From Bacillota bacterium (GTDB lineage Bacteria; Bacillota; Clostridia; Oscillospirales; Ruminococcaceae), in assembly GCA_023388515.1 (NCBI GenBank), contig JAEWGD010000036.1, forward strand, positions 62,001-126,000: a DNA stretch of 64,000 nt. The letters are read 5' to 3'. Below, one piece after another: positions 26,303-34,455 of the stretch. The notes below the pieces were generated by a model, which saw nothing but the letters and a program-made list of their open reading frames with translations, ran no database searches and was not told where the DNA came from. The stretch's first letter is position 1, and every line of letters starts with the position of its first letter. A program made the position numbers and the translations under genes.

Positions 26303-27307
26303 TTATCTTGCGTCAACAAAGCCTACCTTGCGATAAACTTTGCTCACAACACGTTGTGAAAGCTTCAAAGCTTTTTCTGCACTACTCGTATAACTATCCT
26401 TTAAATACTGCTTATCTGCTCTAATTTTTATAAATTCTTCTTGCATCGGACGCAAATGTTCAGCAACAGCCTCACCAACAGTAACCTTAAAATCACCATA
26501 ACCCCTACCAGAAAATTCACTTGTAATCTCATCAAAGTTTTTTCCAGTAACCGTTGAATATATAGTCATAAGGTTATTAATTCCATCCTTACCCTCACGA
26601 TAGCAAACCTCTGCATCGCTATCAGTTACAGCACGCTTGAACTTCCTAATAATAGTATCCTTATCGTCCAGTATTAATATACACGAATTAGGATTTTCAT
26701 CCGACTTTGACATCTTTTTAGTAGGCTCTTGCAACGACATTACCTTTGCACCAACCTTGGAGATATATGGTTCAGGCACAGTGAAAAAATCACCATATCT
26801 TTGATTAAACCTTTGTGCAATATTCCTTGCAAGCTCAAGATGTTGTTTTTGGTCAGCACCAACAGGTACAAGGTCAGCATTATACGCCAAAATATCAGCT
26901 GCCATCAGAACTGGATATGTAAACAATCCTGAATTTATATCATCAGCGTGTTTCGCACTCTTATCCTTAAATTGCGTCATTCTAGACAACTCACCAAACT
27001 GAGTTGAACAAGACAAAATCCAGTTTAATTCAGCATGAGTTTTCACATGGCTTTGTATAAAAACTATCGACTTATCCAAATCAATACCGCAAGCAAGCAA
27101 CAACGCATAAGCGTCTAGTGAATTGCTCCTGAGCTTTGCAGGGTCTTGCTTTACAGTAATTGCGTGCATATCCACAACAGAATACACGCAATTATATTCA
27201 TCTTGCAATGTTTTCCAATTACAAATAGCACCAATATAATTACCAAGAGTAAACGTTCCCGTTGGTTGAATACCACTGAATATGAGCTTTTTTTCTTGCT
27301 CCGACAT
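26303..27307 (-). CDS. trpS: Tryptophanyl-tRNA synthetase
   Basis: 334 residues, the usual length. It is a class I synthetase with the HIGH-equivalent PTGTFTLGNYIGAI near the N-terminus and KMSKS in PTKKMSKSDENPNS. Other family marks are the VDMHAITVKQDP and GADQKQHLELARNIAQRFN regions. It charges tRNA-Trp. The gene lies 20 bases after the unknown gene at 27328 and downstream of an aminotransferase gene. No T-box leader was seen in front of it. Confidence 0.97.
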   Translation of the reverse strand: MSEQEKKLIFSGIQPTGTFTLGNYIGAICNWKTLQDEYNCVYSVVDMHAITVKQDPAKLRSNSLDAYALLLACGIDLDKSIVFIQSHVKTHAELNWILSCSTQFGELSRMTQFKDKSAKHADDINSGLFTYPVLMAADILAYNADLVPVGADQKQHLELARNIAQRFNQRYGDFFTVPEPYISKVGAKVMSLQEPTKKMSKSDENPNSCILILDDKDTIIRKFKRAVTDSDAEVCYREGKDGINNLMTIYSTVTGKNFDEITSEFSGRGYGDFKVTVGEAVAEHLRPMQEEFIKIRADKQYLKDSYTSSAEKALKLSQRVVSKVYRKVGFVDAR

Positions 27308-27327
27308 TAACTAAAATCCCCTTTCAA

Positions 27328-27864
27328 TCAGTTGTTGCTATCTCTATTCTGCCTCTCTTCTTTCAGCTGTGCTGCTCTAAATTCAGCCAACACATTCTGA
27401 TACAAATGAAACAACAACTTCCTGCCCTTATCATTTTCTTTAAAATTACCTGGAGTAATTTCTGTTTTATAAATAAATCCTCTTTTTGTAAGAAAATAAA
27501 CATAATGAACTCTACCAACAGGCAAATCATAGGAATTTACCTTTTCAGAAGCAGCTAGACAATTTTCTGCACTCAATACAAGAGTTCTTGCAGCATGAGC
27601 AATAGACCTAAACTTCGTTGCTGCACCAACTAATGAACTACCATTATTATAATACAAATTCGCTGAACCATTAGCATAGCACACCAAAGTTGAAAGCAGG
27701 TTTGGTCCCATAGGTATGTCGATTACCAAGCCATAAACCTGACTTTCAGGGGCAGTCATTTTTTTAATATCGGTTGCAGCAAAAGAAATAGCACCTGCTC
27801 TAGCCTCTAAATATTTTTGAGTAACAGGATATCTATTTAATGGTGAACGTTTTCTTTCAGCCAT
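27328..27864 (-). CDS. Conserved-looking hypothetical protein (178 aa)
   Basis: 178 residues, soluble, with no signal peptide or membrane helix. A basic N-terminus (MAERKRSPLNRYPVTQKYLE) leads into a mixed alpha/beta region: YGLVIDIPMGPNLLSTLVCY, then SANLYYNNGSSLVGAA, AHAARTLVLSAENCL, and VHYVYFLTKRGFIYKTEI. The pattern of two beta-hairpin pairs around one helix suggests a small single-domain fold, but I cannot name the family. It sits between an aminotransferase (28-base gap) and trpS (20-base gap), probably one operon. AAGGAGAAA precedes the ATG. No catalytic motif stands out. Confidence 0.7.
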   Translation of the reverse strand: MAERKRSPLNRYPVTQKYLEARAGAISFAATDIKKMTAPESQVYGLVIDIPMGPNLLSTLVCYANGSANLYYNNGSSLVGAATKFRSIAHAARTLVLSAENCLAASEKVNSYDLPVGRVHYVYFLTKRGFIYKTEITPGNFKENDKGRKLLFHLYQNVLAEFRAAQLKEERQNRDSNN

Positions 27865-27891
27865 AACAAATTTCTCCTTATCTTTTATTAT

Positions 27892-29082
27892 TTAATCTAA
27901 CATTTCCCTTGTCATTCTACCTAAAATCTCGCAACCTTTGACTATCTGTTCATCAGTTGGTGTAGAAAAATTAAGCCTGAATGAGTTTGTTTTATCACTT
28001 TCACTAATCATGAATGCACTACCAGGAACAACGGCAATCTTATACTCTTCAACAGCCTTTTTACAAAAACCAAGCATATCACTACCCTCTGGAAGTGTAG
28101 CCCAAATAAACAGACCACCTTGAGGCTTAGTGTATTTAATCTTCTTTGAAAAATGCTTATCCATCTCTCCAAGCATAAGCTCACATTTTCTTTTATATAT
28201 TGCTCTAAGACTATCGAAATGAACATTTAAGTCACAAGTTTCCATAAATCTCTCGCAAACAGCCTGTGCCCAAATATTAGTATGAACATCAGAAACCTGT
28301 TTACAAACTACAATCTTCTGTATAATTTCCTTTGGAGCAGACACATATCCAACACGAAGTCCAGGAGCAAGAATTTTCGAAAAGCTACCAACATAAATAA
28401 CCCTACCATCAGTATCAAGGCTTTTTATAGATGGCACGTCCTCGCCAGCAAACCTAAGCTCACCATATGGATTATCCTCAATAATAATAATATCATATTT
28501 TCTTGCAATTTCGTAAACAGCCTTCCTTTTTTCCAAAGACATAGTGTTACCCGTTGGGTTTTGGAAGTTAGGAATTAAATACAAAACCTTTGTGTTTGTA
28601 TTAGCTTTTAAAGTATTTTCAAGCTGTTCAAGATTTATACCATCATCTTCAAGTTCCACTCCTACAAGATTAACCTTATAAGATTTAAAAGCATTAAGTG
28701 AGCCAATAAAGCTAGGTGCTTCACAAATAAGCGTATCGCCCTCATTGCATAAAACCTTGCATGAAAGCTCAATGCCTTGCTGTGCACCAGCAGTAATAAT
28801 CAACTCATCATTATCCGTAAAGCAATCTTTTTCTGCCATTCTTTTCTTCAGCAAATCTCTTAAAGGGGTATAACCCTCTGTTATATTATACTGTAATGCT
28901 AAAATTGGATTATCCTTCAACAGTTCACTAGAAATTCTTGACACCTCATCAACTGGAAATGCTTCTGGTGCTGGATTTCCTGCCGCAAATGAAATAACAT
29001 CTGGGAACGCTGTAAACTTTAGGATTTCCCTAATAGCTGATGCTTGCAAGCCAGCAATTCTATCGGAAAAAATATAATTCAT
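27892..29082 (-). CDS. PLP-dependent aminotransferase (class I/II)
   Basis: 396 residues, fold-type I. The motif FAAGNPAPEAFP near the start, NFQNPTGNTMSLEKR, the Asp-containing EDNPYGELRF and the PLP-lysine loop YVGSFSKILAPGLRVGYV place it with the 2-aminoadipate/aromatic aminotransferase (LysN, MocR-catalytic-domain-like) group. No N-terminal GntR domain is attached, so it is an enzyme and not a MocR regulator. It probably transfers amino groups between aromatic, branched or other amino acids and 2-oxoglutarate; the substrate cannot be read from sequence. It heads the unit with the unknown gene and trpS. Confidence 0.92.
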   Translation of the reverse strand: MNYIFSDRIAGLQASAIREILKFTAFPDVISFAAGNPAPEAFPVDEVSRISSELLKDNPILALQYNITEGYTPLRDLLKKRMAEKDCFTDNDELIITAGAQQGIELSCKVLCNEGDTLICEAPSFIGSLNAFKSYKVNLVGVELEDDGINLEQLENTLKANTNTKVLYLIPNFQNPTGNTMSLEKRKAVYEIARKYDIIIIEDNPYGELRFAGEDVPSIKSLDTDGRVIYVGSFSKILAPGLRVGYVSAPKEIIQKIVVCKQVSDVHTNIWAQAVCERFMETCDLNVHFDSLRAIYKRKCELMLGEMDKHFSKKIKYTKPQGGLFIWATLPEGSDMLGFCKKAVEEYKIAVVPGSAFMISESDKTNSFRLNFSTPTDEQIVKGCEILGRMTREMLD

Positions 29083-29130
29083 ACATCAACCTCTTCTCAA
29101 ATTATCAACCATTGCATAAAATGCATAATA

Positions 29131-29149
29131 AAAGGGTGTCCCACCCTTT
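29131..29149 (-). other. Hairpin in the aminotransferase leader
   Basis: aaagggtg / caccctt with a very short loop, in the minus-strand leader about 50 bases before the aminotransferase start, followed in that sense by tttattat. It could be a weak attenuator or just a leader hairpin. No known riboswitch motif is nearby. Confidence 0.35.
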
Positions 29150-29308
29150 GTCGATTTTTATGTGACTTTTAACTAAAGTGCATAAAAACCATATTATTTT
29201 ATAATTATATCACATATTTTTTAATACATCAACATAAATTTTAATAATTATAACAATTTCATTAGAATTGTAAAATATTTGTATAGTAATAAAAAAGAGG
29301 TGTTGTTA

Positions 29309-30979
29309 TTGAAAAAACAGAGCTTTATTCATGGCTCGGTAATACTTATTGTATCCGTTCTGATAGCAAAGCTTATCGGTGCAGTATTCAAAATCCCACT
29401 TACTAACCTTTTAGGTGGTACAGGCATGGGATATTTCAGCAGTGCATACGGACTGTTTCTGCCTGTTTATGCTGTTTCCGTTACTGGACTTACTGCGTCT
29501 GTTGCGAAACTAACGGCTGAAAGTTCAGTTTTCAAGATGTACCAAAATGCACGCAAGGTAAAAAGCATATCCCTAGTAATCTTCATTCTAATCGGGTTAT
29601 TTGGTAGCCTTTCTATATTTCTACTTGCAAAGCCATTCGCTGTTAATATCGTGGAAAGTGAAAAATCATATCTTTCCATTATCATGATAGCACCGTCAAT
29701 TCTTTTTGGGTGTATAACTGCCGTATATCGTGGCTACTATGAGGGCTTACGGAATATGTACCCTACTGCTTTCTCACAGATTGCAGAGGCACTGGTGAAG
29801 CTTGTATCAGGCTTGTGGCTATGCTTTTATGTCCTAAATAATTCTGACAAAGTGCTTGCCTACTTCCCAGCAGGAACTGATATCACAGCCGTTGCCGCAG
29901 CAGCAGCAGTGCTAGGTGTAACCCTATCCTCATTGGCTGGAACGATATACATAGTGCTACGGTATAAATTTATCGGGGACGGCATATCCCAGCAAGAACT
30001 TGACAGTGATAAAACAACACATTCAAAAAGGAAGATTTGCAAGGAGCTTTTTAGAATATTAATACCAGTTTCAATCGGCTCGCTTGTGATTAATCTTACA
30101 TCTCTAATCGACCTCGCAACAATAATTCGTTTCTTGAATGAGTCAATAGAAAAGTCCCCTCAATTTTTCCTTAATAAGTATCCAATATCGCAAGAAATAG
30201 GCTTAACAGCGTTTGCAACATTCGTCTATGGCTCATTCACAGGGCTTGCGATAACCGTTTTCAACCTTGTTCCATCAATTACAAATATGTTCGGCAAGGG
30301 TGTTTTTCCAAATATAGCCGAAGCATGGGCAGAAAAGGATAAAACCAAAGTTAAGAAACACGCTGAATCAGCGTTGAAGGTTACAGGCTTTATTGCAATT
30401 CCCTCTGGCTTTGGTATATGCATTCTATCAAAGGAAATTTTAACGTTCCTGTACCCTTCACGACTTGACGAAGTGCTAGTATCCTATGAAAGCCTTGTAT
30501 ATTTAGGGCTTGGTGTTATAATGTTGGCACTGTCATTCCCAGTGTTTAGTATGCTACAAGCCATAGGACGTGCCGATATCCCCGTTAAGCTTATGCTCAT
30601 CGGTGTTGCTATAAAATTTATTGGAAACATGATACTCATACCAATCCCAGAAATCAATGTAACAGGTGCTGGAATTTCAACTTTGGCTTGCTATTTTGTT
30701 ATACTTATCCTATCGCTGATTGCATTTTGCAAGGAAACAAAGATTAAGTTTAATCTCTGTAAAATATTCATTTCGCCACTGTATGCAGGCATATTATGTG
30801 CGTCAACAGCATTGCTCACCAACAGCCTTGTTTCACGCATTTTAGATAACCGAATAGTATTGCCCATCTCCATTATATTGGGTGGAGGAATGTATCTGCT
30901 TGCTCTATGGCTAATGAATGCCGACAAGGCTAATATAAAGCTTTTAGTATCCTCAGCTAATGACAAATCTCATATATAA
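29309..30979 (+). CDS. SpoVB/MurJ-like polysaccharide or lipid flippase
   Basis: About 556 residues, starting most likely with TTG at 29309 (MKKQSFIHGSVILIVSV), since AAAAAGAGGTG lies eight bases before it; an in-frame TTG at 29279 lacks such a site. It is a MOP-superfamily transporter with about 14 membrane segments. Family marks are GAVFKIPLTNLLGGTGMGYF, FIAIPSGFGICILSKEIL and LQAIGRADIPVKLMLIG. SpoVB-type members flip lipid-linked wall or cortex precursors and MurJ flips lipid II. Sequence alone does not separate the two. It stands alone and ends at a strong hairpin. Confidence 0.9.
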   Translation: MKKQSFIHGSVILIVSVLIAKLIGAVFKIPLTNLLGGTGMGYFSSAYGLFLPVYAVSVTGLTASVAKLTAESSVFKMYQNARKVKSISLVIFILIGLFGSLSIFLLAKPFAVNIVESEKSYLSIIMIAPSILFGCITAVYRGYYEGLRNMYPTAFSQIAEALVKLVSGLWLCFYVLNNSDKVLAYFPAGTDITAVAAAAAVLGVTLSSLAGTIYIVLRYKFIGDGISQQELDSDKTTHSKRKICKELFRILIPVSIGSLVINLTSLIDLATIIRFLNESIEKSPQFFLNKYPISQEIGLTAFATFVYGSFTGLAITVFNLVPSITNMFGKGVFPNIAEAWAEKDKTKVKKHAESALKVTGFIAIPSGFGICILSKEILTFLYPSRLDEVLVSYESLVYLGLGVIMLALSFPVFSMLQAIGRADIPVKLMLIGVAIKFIGNMILIPIPEINVTGAGISTLACYFVILILSLIAFCKETKIKFNLCKIFISPLYAGILCASTALLTNSLVSRILDNRIVLPISIILGGGMYLLALWLMNADKANIKLLVSSANDKSHI

Positions 30980-30993
30980 TCTTATAAAACAAA

Positions 30994-31023
30994 AAACACC
31001 ACCTACGAAAATAGGTGGTGTTT
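30994..31023. terminator. Bidirectional terminator
   Basis: A perfect 12-bp stem (aaacaccaccta / taggtggtgttt) with a 6-base loop between the convergent flippase (+) and dockerin-protein (-) genes. Confidence 0.88.
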
Positions 31024-31050
31024 GGAGTTATTATAAAGATAATTTTAGGA

Positions 31051-34000
31051 TTATGCCCTATCTGTACGGTCTGTAACGGCAACAACTTCGCCATTATAAT
31101 TTTCCTTAGGAAGTGCATTATAAATTTTCTTAATGTCTATAATGTTAAGATTATAAGCATCAGCAAGAGTATAAACTTCGGAATCTTTTATCAAATACAA
31201 ACCTGTATCCGATGTAGAGTAAATATTATAAGCAAAAAAAGTATATCCATCATAAGTTTCTATTGTATATGCTTCTGCAAAAACTACACTTGGAACAAAG
31301 CATATTGAATATCCATCAACATTAGCTATTAGTTGAAGTTTGATGTTTTCAACATTTGGCTCACTCTCTAAATAATTAATGTATGATCTGATTACTTCTT
31401 CATCCTTCATAGCTTTTAAAAATGCTTCTTTTAACTTAATTTCTTCTATTTCATTAATATCTACTTCATCAAAACTAGTTATTTCGCCAGCAATATATTT
31501 TTCAATTAGTATAGCGTCGTCAATTGTAACTTCATTGTCAAAATTTACATCTGCATAAAATACTTGGTCAAAAATGAAGTTTATTCCGTTATCAATATTA
31601 TTTCTAATATACTTAGCGTCTAAATCATTTAATTCTCCATCCATATTTGCGTCCCCACGAATCACCTTAGTAACTGATATCATACGCTTTTCTAGTGGAC
31701 CATCTGTTCCACCCCATTCTAACTTCACCATATCTCCAGCGTATAATTCTGGAGTGTCACTAAAGGTAATTTGGATCGTGCCATCCCCCCAAGGAATTAT
31801 AAAGTTATTAGCGTCAATAACTTCTATTACTCCAGTGCGAACAATATTTAGTATAGGTAAATATAATTCATGGTCCTTGTCATCTATACTTGATATTTCG
31901 CCAGCAATATATTGTTCTATTAGTGAAATATCTCTAGCATCAACTTTATAGTCATTATTTACATCTGCGTTAACCCATTTGCCATTATTCAAATTGGTGA
32001 AAATTGTTCCTGTCCCTTGCTCAATATAGCTATTAATAAGCTCAATGTCTAATTCATTAACTTCTCCATCTAAATTTGCATCACCTAGTATTCTTTTACT
32101 TATTATTTCAAAACTATTGCAAAGCTCTTCCCAAGTAACATAGCCACCTGGGCTGTAAACATTAACACTATCTCCAACTGATAAGTTAATTTCATCTCCA
32201 TAATAAGCTATTCCTTCCTGAAGAGTATAAATAAAGACTCTAGCAGTATTATCATCAATAATTTCTAATACCTCTCCTACTCTTGCTCCACCACCATCAT
32301 AGAAATAGCTTTCTGTTTCTGTAGTTATAATAGAAATACTAGTTAGAAGTTCTGTACTAGTAATTACTGGTTCAGTAGTTTCAACAGGAGTAGTTTCTTC
32401 TTCAAAACTAGTTATTTCACCAGCAATATATTTTTCTATTAGTGAAACATCTTTAGCATCAACTATATTATCATTATTTACATCTGAATTATTCCATATA
32501 TGAAAATCCATATGCTTCCCTTGTTTAATATAACTATTGATAAATTCAATATCTAACTCATTAACTTCCGCATCTGAATTTGCATTACCTAGAATTCTTT
32601 TGTTTTTTATTCTGTATCTTTTTTCAAGCTCACTGTATGAAATACAACCACCAGCATTATAAATATTAACAATATCTCCAACAAGCAATTCAAATTTGTT
32701 CTCATTGTAATCCTCATAAGAAGCAGTTACTACACGTTCATCTATTAAAATCTTGAAAGTGTTATCATCAATAACTTCTAATACTTCTGCTTCCGTAAAA
32801 TACATCTCAAAACAATATGTTGGCTCTAATTCTGATGTTATAATGCTTATAGTAGAAACAGTTATAGTAGTTTCCTCTGGCAATGTTTCCTCTGGCAATG
32901 TTTCCTCTGGCAATGTTTCTTCTGGAATATCCTCTGATAAATCATTTAAGTTAGTTATCTTTTTACATAGATACATTGCAATGCTAATATTGTCTGACAT
33001 AGTAATTCTTCCATTATTATCTATATCGGCAGATAGTTTACCTCTTGTGGATAGTGACGCACTTCCTACAATATGTTTATTAATTTCTATAATATCAAGA
33101 ATACGAACTTCGCTATCTCCATCTACGTCGCCAAGAGTTATTTTCATAATCTCTGTGTTTTCGCCCCAGTTAATAGGGTTAGTTTCATCTATACTCATAG
33201 AATCCCAACCATAAAAACCAATAATATCGCCAACGGCTAATTCATCATCAACGATAAGTTCCTTTTCAACTGTTATAAGAAGTTCTCCAACTTCAACAAC
33301 ATAACCTAAATCATTAATTTCCTTTACAATTCCTCTAGCTTGCTTATTCGCAATGTCGGTAACAGCCACAGTTTCTTCTGTAGTAGTTAAGTATATTAAT
33401 GTAGTTTCATTCATTCCAGTATCACAATATTCAAGCGTTGTAGTCATTTCATATGTTGCACTATCATGATATTCAAACGTAGTAGTGGTTTCATATGTTT
33501 CTTCATACTCGTCATCAGAAATACTTGATATATTAGTTGCAATATCAGAATAATATGAAGTAACATCATCATAACGACTTGATACTGTGGTAGGTTCAGT
33601 TACATAACAAGAAGTAACTTCTTCATTTGGGTTAAGTTCACTATATGTAGTGAGTGGTTCATCAGGAAGAATAAGATTTTCACGTTCCTCGCTTGTTAAT
33701 GTTACGTAATTCTCCATATCCATATCCATACATGTTGCTTTGTATATTAAATAATCTATTGTATATATTTCTACATATCGGTTAAGTTCAGCACCGTCAA
33801 TACAATCTAATATCTGCCCATTACTTAACTTCATTCTGTTATAAGTTGAATCTATTTGAATAATAGTTTCAATTCCTAATACCCATTCTCTCATCGCTGT
33901 AAGTACTGTAGTTTCTTCCGTTTGTTCTTCTGTTTGTGTTAAAAAATTTTCAATATCTTCATTATTACTAATTGCAGTAACAGTTTCTGTGAAAACAAAC

Positions 34001-34341
34001 ACCTTATTAGCATACAATTGCATTGGATAGCTTTCCATGAAACTTCCATCTGATATAACGAAAACTTTGTCACCATCGCTTACATTAGGCATATTATCGC
34101 AATAAACAACAGTTCTACCATATGAACTATCAAACCAATCAACCATTATGCTAGTTTCGTTAATTACTTCGACTACAACTGCCTCCAGTTGAACATACGT
34201 TTTCTCCGTTCCTGCTGATGCAGATGTAATTGCAAAATCTGTTTCCGTGGTAGTTGCAAGTACGGTAGTACTAGCTGAAGCAATCATAGCTAATGACATC
34301 ATTCCACACATGAACTTTTTGAACAAATCTTTGTTCGACAT
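31051..34341 (-). CDS. Secreted multi-dockerin protein with alternating beta modules
   Basis: About 1096 residues from ATG 34341 (MSNKDLFKKFMCGMM), with AAGGAAGGTG upstream. A signal peptide (to about residue 30) is followed by four type I dockerin-like modules at about 402-462, 584-645, 753-817 and 895-957. Each has one or two Ca-binding loops, e.g. GDVDGDSEVRILDI, ADIDNNGRITMSD, GDANLDGEVNELD, ADVNNDYKVDARD. Before each lies a 50-80-residue beta-rich module with the motif V(I/L)E(V/I)IDxN and a GD turn (LLVGDIVNIYNAGG, LSVGDSVNVYSPGG, LYAGDMVKLEWGG), OB- or SH3-like by eye. Thr/Glu-rich linkers join them. The C-terminal about 130 residues (LYLIKDSEVYTLADAYNLN) are a separate unknown domain. 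No catalytic module is evident, so a scaffold or adaptor role in a cellulosome-like or cell-surface complex is inferred. Confidence 0.85.
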   Translation of the reverse strand: MSNKDLFKKFMCGMMSLAMIASASTTVLATTTETDFAITSASAGTEKTYVQLEAVVVEVINETSIMVDWFDSSYGRTVVYCDNMPNVSDGDKVFVISDGSFMESYPMQLYANKVFVFTETVTAISNNEDIENFLTQTEEQTEETTVLTAMREWVLGIETIIQIDSTYNRMKLSNGQILDCIDGAELNRYVEIYTIDYLIYKATCMDMDMENYVTLTSEERENLILPDEPLTTYSELNPNEEVTSCYVTEPTTVSSRYDDVTSYYSDIATNISSISDDEYEETYETTTTFEYHDSATYEMTTTLEYCDTGMNETTLIYLTTTEETVAVTDIANKQARGIVKEINDLGYVVEVGELLITVEKELIVDDELAVGDIIGFYGWDSMSIDETNPINWGENTEIMKITLGDVDGDSEVRILDIIEINKHIVGSASLSTRGKLSADIDNNGRITMSDNISIAMYLCKKITNLNDLSEDIPEETLPEETLPEETLPEETTITVSTISIITSELEPTYCFEMYFTEAEVLEVIDDNTFKILIDERVVTASYEDYNENKFELLVGDIVNIYNAGGCISYSELEKRYRIKNKRILGNANSDAEVNELDIEFINSYIKQGKHMDFHIWNNSDVNNDNIVDAKDVSLIEKYIAGEITSFEEETTPVETTEPVITSTELLTSISIITTETESYFYDGGGARVGEVLEIIDDNTARVFIYTLQEGIAYYGDEINLSVGDSVNVYSPGGYVTWEELCNSFEIISKRILGDANLDGEVNELDIELINSYIEQGTGTIFTNLNNGKWVNADVNNDYKVDARDISLIEQYIAGEISSIDDKDHELYLPILNIVRTGVIEVIDANNFIIPWGDGTIQITFSDTPELYAGDMVKLEWGGTDGPLEKRMISVTKVIRGDANMDGELNDLDAKYIRNNIDNGINFIFDQVFYADVNFDNEVTIDDAILIEKYIAGEITSFDEVDINEIEEIKLKEAFLKAMKDEEVIRSYINYLESEPNVENIKLQLIANVDGYSICFVPSVVFAEAYTIETYDGYTFFAYNIYSTSDTGLYLIKDSEVYTLADAYNLNIIDIKKIYNALPKENYNGEVVAVTDRTDRA
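32870..32932 (-). repeat. 15-bp minisatellite (PEETL repeat)
   Basis: Four tandem copies of a 15-base unit (about cctctggcaatgttt), the last slightly changed, encoding PEETL-PEETL-PEETL-PEETT in the linker after the first dockerin. In frame; a likely site of copy-number variation between strains. Confidence 0.9.
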
Positions 34342-34455
34342 AAAAAACACCTTCCTTTTACAATATTTTTATTGAGGATTATATCTCCACAACTATCCCC
34401 TTACTATACTAACTTTACATACCAAGAAAAGGTTTCAATAATAAAAAATATTTTT

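Noticed and set aside
32870..32932. Short tandem repeats that might suggest a CRISPR array.
   Set aside because: Units are contiguous 15-mers with no spacers and are in frame inside a coding region.
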